A program made the position numbers and the translations under genes. From Alphaproteobacteria bacterium (GTDB lineage: Bacteria; Pseudomonadota; Alphaproteobacteria; Rickettsiales; UBA998), in assembly GCA_021730835.1 (NCBI GenBank), contig JAKFYP010000169.1:1-5917 (forward strand): 5,917 bases of DNA, read 5' to 3'. Of this stretch, positions 5,449-5,917 are shown piece after piece. The notes beneath the pieces were generated by a model. The model had not been told where the DNA came from. It searched no databases and saw nothing but the letters and a program-made list of their open reading frames with translations. Positions within the stretch are counted from its first letter, which is position 1, and each line of letters opens with the position of its first letter.

Positions 5449-5491
5449 GTCATTCCCCTGTCATTTTGCTTCACGAAATTCGGGGAATGAC
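5449..5491. repeat. REP-like palindrome GTCATTCCCC / GGGGAATGAC
   Basis: A perfect 10-base inverted repeat (5449-5458 with 5482-5491) brackets a 23-base loop. It lies between the convergent hisN and the - strand gene. Palindromes built on ATTCCC/GGGAAT are common dispersed intergenic elements in several proteobacteria. T-runs do not follow the stem on either strand, so if it serves as a bidirectional terminator it is not a canonical one. Confidence 0.6.
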
Positions 5492-5501
5492 GATTAACGC
5501 T

Positions 5502-5917
5502 CTAGCTTCGCCCTCCGTCTTTCTGGGGGGGCTTGCCACCGAGGAATCCGCTGAAGAGAGAACCCAGCATATCGTCTTGCGGTTTTTTCTCCGGCGGTTT
5601 TTTAGGGTTGTTCGCAAGCGCTTCCTTTAAGTATGCCTGCGCCGCCTGCATGAGCATCTCCGGGTTCATCGTACCGGCGATAGCCGGTTCGGCATCGGGC
5701 GAGTCGGGTGTTGGCCTGTCCGGTGTTGGCCCGCCTGTTTCGCCGTAATGTACGGCGGCTGCGCCGCCTGCAATCCGTCGGCTTGCCGTCTCCGCCTGCA
5801 CAAAAACCAGTTTTGCTTTCTCAGGATCGCCCCCAAAGAAGGAATGATTGTTAATATCCTGTCGTGAAGCCATCATCCTTTTTTGCCATTCCTCCAGATC
5901 ACCTTTCCTTTCTTGAA
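5502..5917 (-). CDS. Uncharacterised small protein, probably 5'-truncated by the window edge
   Basis: I do not recognise the family. From a tandem ATG (5876 on the - strand) to the TAG at 5504-5502 the frame encodes 124 residues: a polar N-terminal part (SRQDINNHSFFGGDPEKAKL), a proline- and aspartate-rich linker (PTPDRPTPDSPD, about 50-61), a helical segment (NPEMLMQAAQAYLKEALANN) and a Lys-Pro-rich stretch ending in MLGSLFSGFLGGKPPQKDG. No signal peptide, membrane segment or catalytic motif is seen. The frame stays open for 13 more codons to the window edge (GDLEEWQKR just before the ATG pair), with no alternative ATG, GTG or TTG there. The ATG pair has a poor ribosome site, so the true start may lie outside. 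It is convergent with hisN. Confidence 0.55.
   Translation of the reverse strand, partial: QERKGDLEEWQKRMMASRQDINNHSFFGGDPEKAKLVFVQAETASRRIAGGAAAVHYGETGGPTPDRPTPDSPDAEPAIAGTMNPEMLMQAAQAYLKEALANNPKKPPEKKPQDDMLGSLFSGFLGGKPPQKDGGRS

Overview
The window holds a curli (functional amyloid) biogenesis locus on the + strand, followed by an unrelated housekeeping phosphatase gene and a short uncharacterised gene on the - strand. An alphaproteobacterium is the best guess. The HisN-type histidinol phosphatase of the inositol monophosphatase fold, the GC-rich style of the right-hand third and the apparently leaderless hisN start all fit that group, but nothing here fixes the taxon. The CsgF and CsgG sequences are clearly homologous to, yet well diverged from, the enterobacterial proteins.

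Layout. Bases 1-108 are the 3' end of a curlin-repeat protein that begins outside the window. Bases 109-568 are an AT-rich noncoding stretch with a candidate promoter, a 19-base palindrome and a pair of GTTAAC palindromes one helical turn apart. Five co-directional genes follow: a 284-residue curlin with about twelve 22-residue repeats (569-1423, CsgA-like), two smaller secreted curlin-like proteins whose C-termini resemble the CsgB nucleator (1480-1989 and 1997-2611), csgF (2683-3096) and csgG (3130-4365). A strong hairpin sits between the first and second of these genes. A tetranucleotide repeat lies directly before the csgG start codon, where a Shine-Dalgarno sequence would be expected.

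How the genes work together, by analogy with the characterised enterobacterial system: CsgG is the outer-membrane lipoprotein pore, CsgF is the secreted accessory that docks on the pore and places the nucleator at the surface, and the curlins are exported unfolded and polymerise outside the cell. Unusual points are at least four curlin-like proteins in one locus, an unusually long major curlin, a CsgG with about 130 extra C-terminal residues (proline-rich, three cysteines), and substitutions at the positions that line the CsgG constriction. CsgE, CsgC and CsgD are not seen in the window and may lie upstream.

Right side. Bases 4366-4632 are noncoding and dominated by a large compound stem-loop (4498-4570). 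The hisN gene (4633-5391) has higher GC and different codon use from the curli genes, so the boundary between an accessory module and resident chromosome may lie in this gap. A REP-like palindrome (5449-5491) separates hisN from a convergent - strand gene whose reading frame stays open to the window edge.
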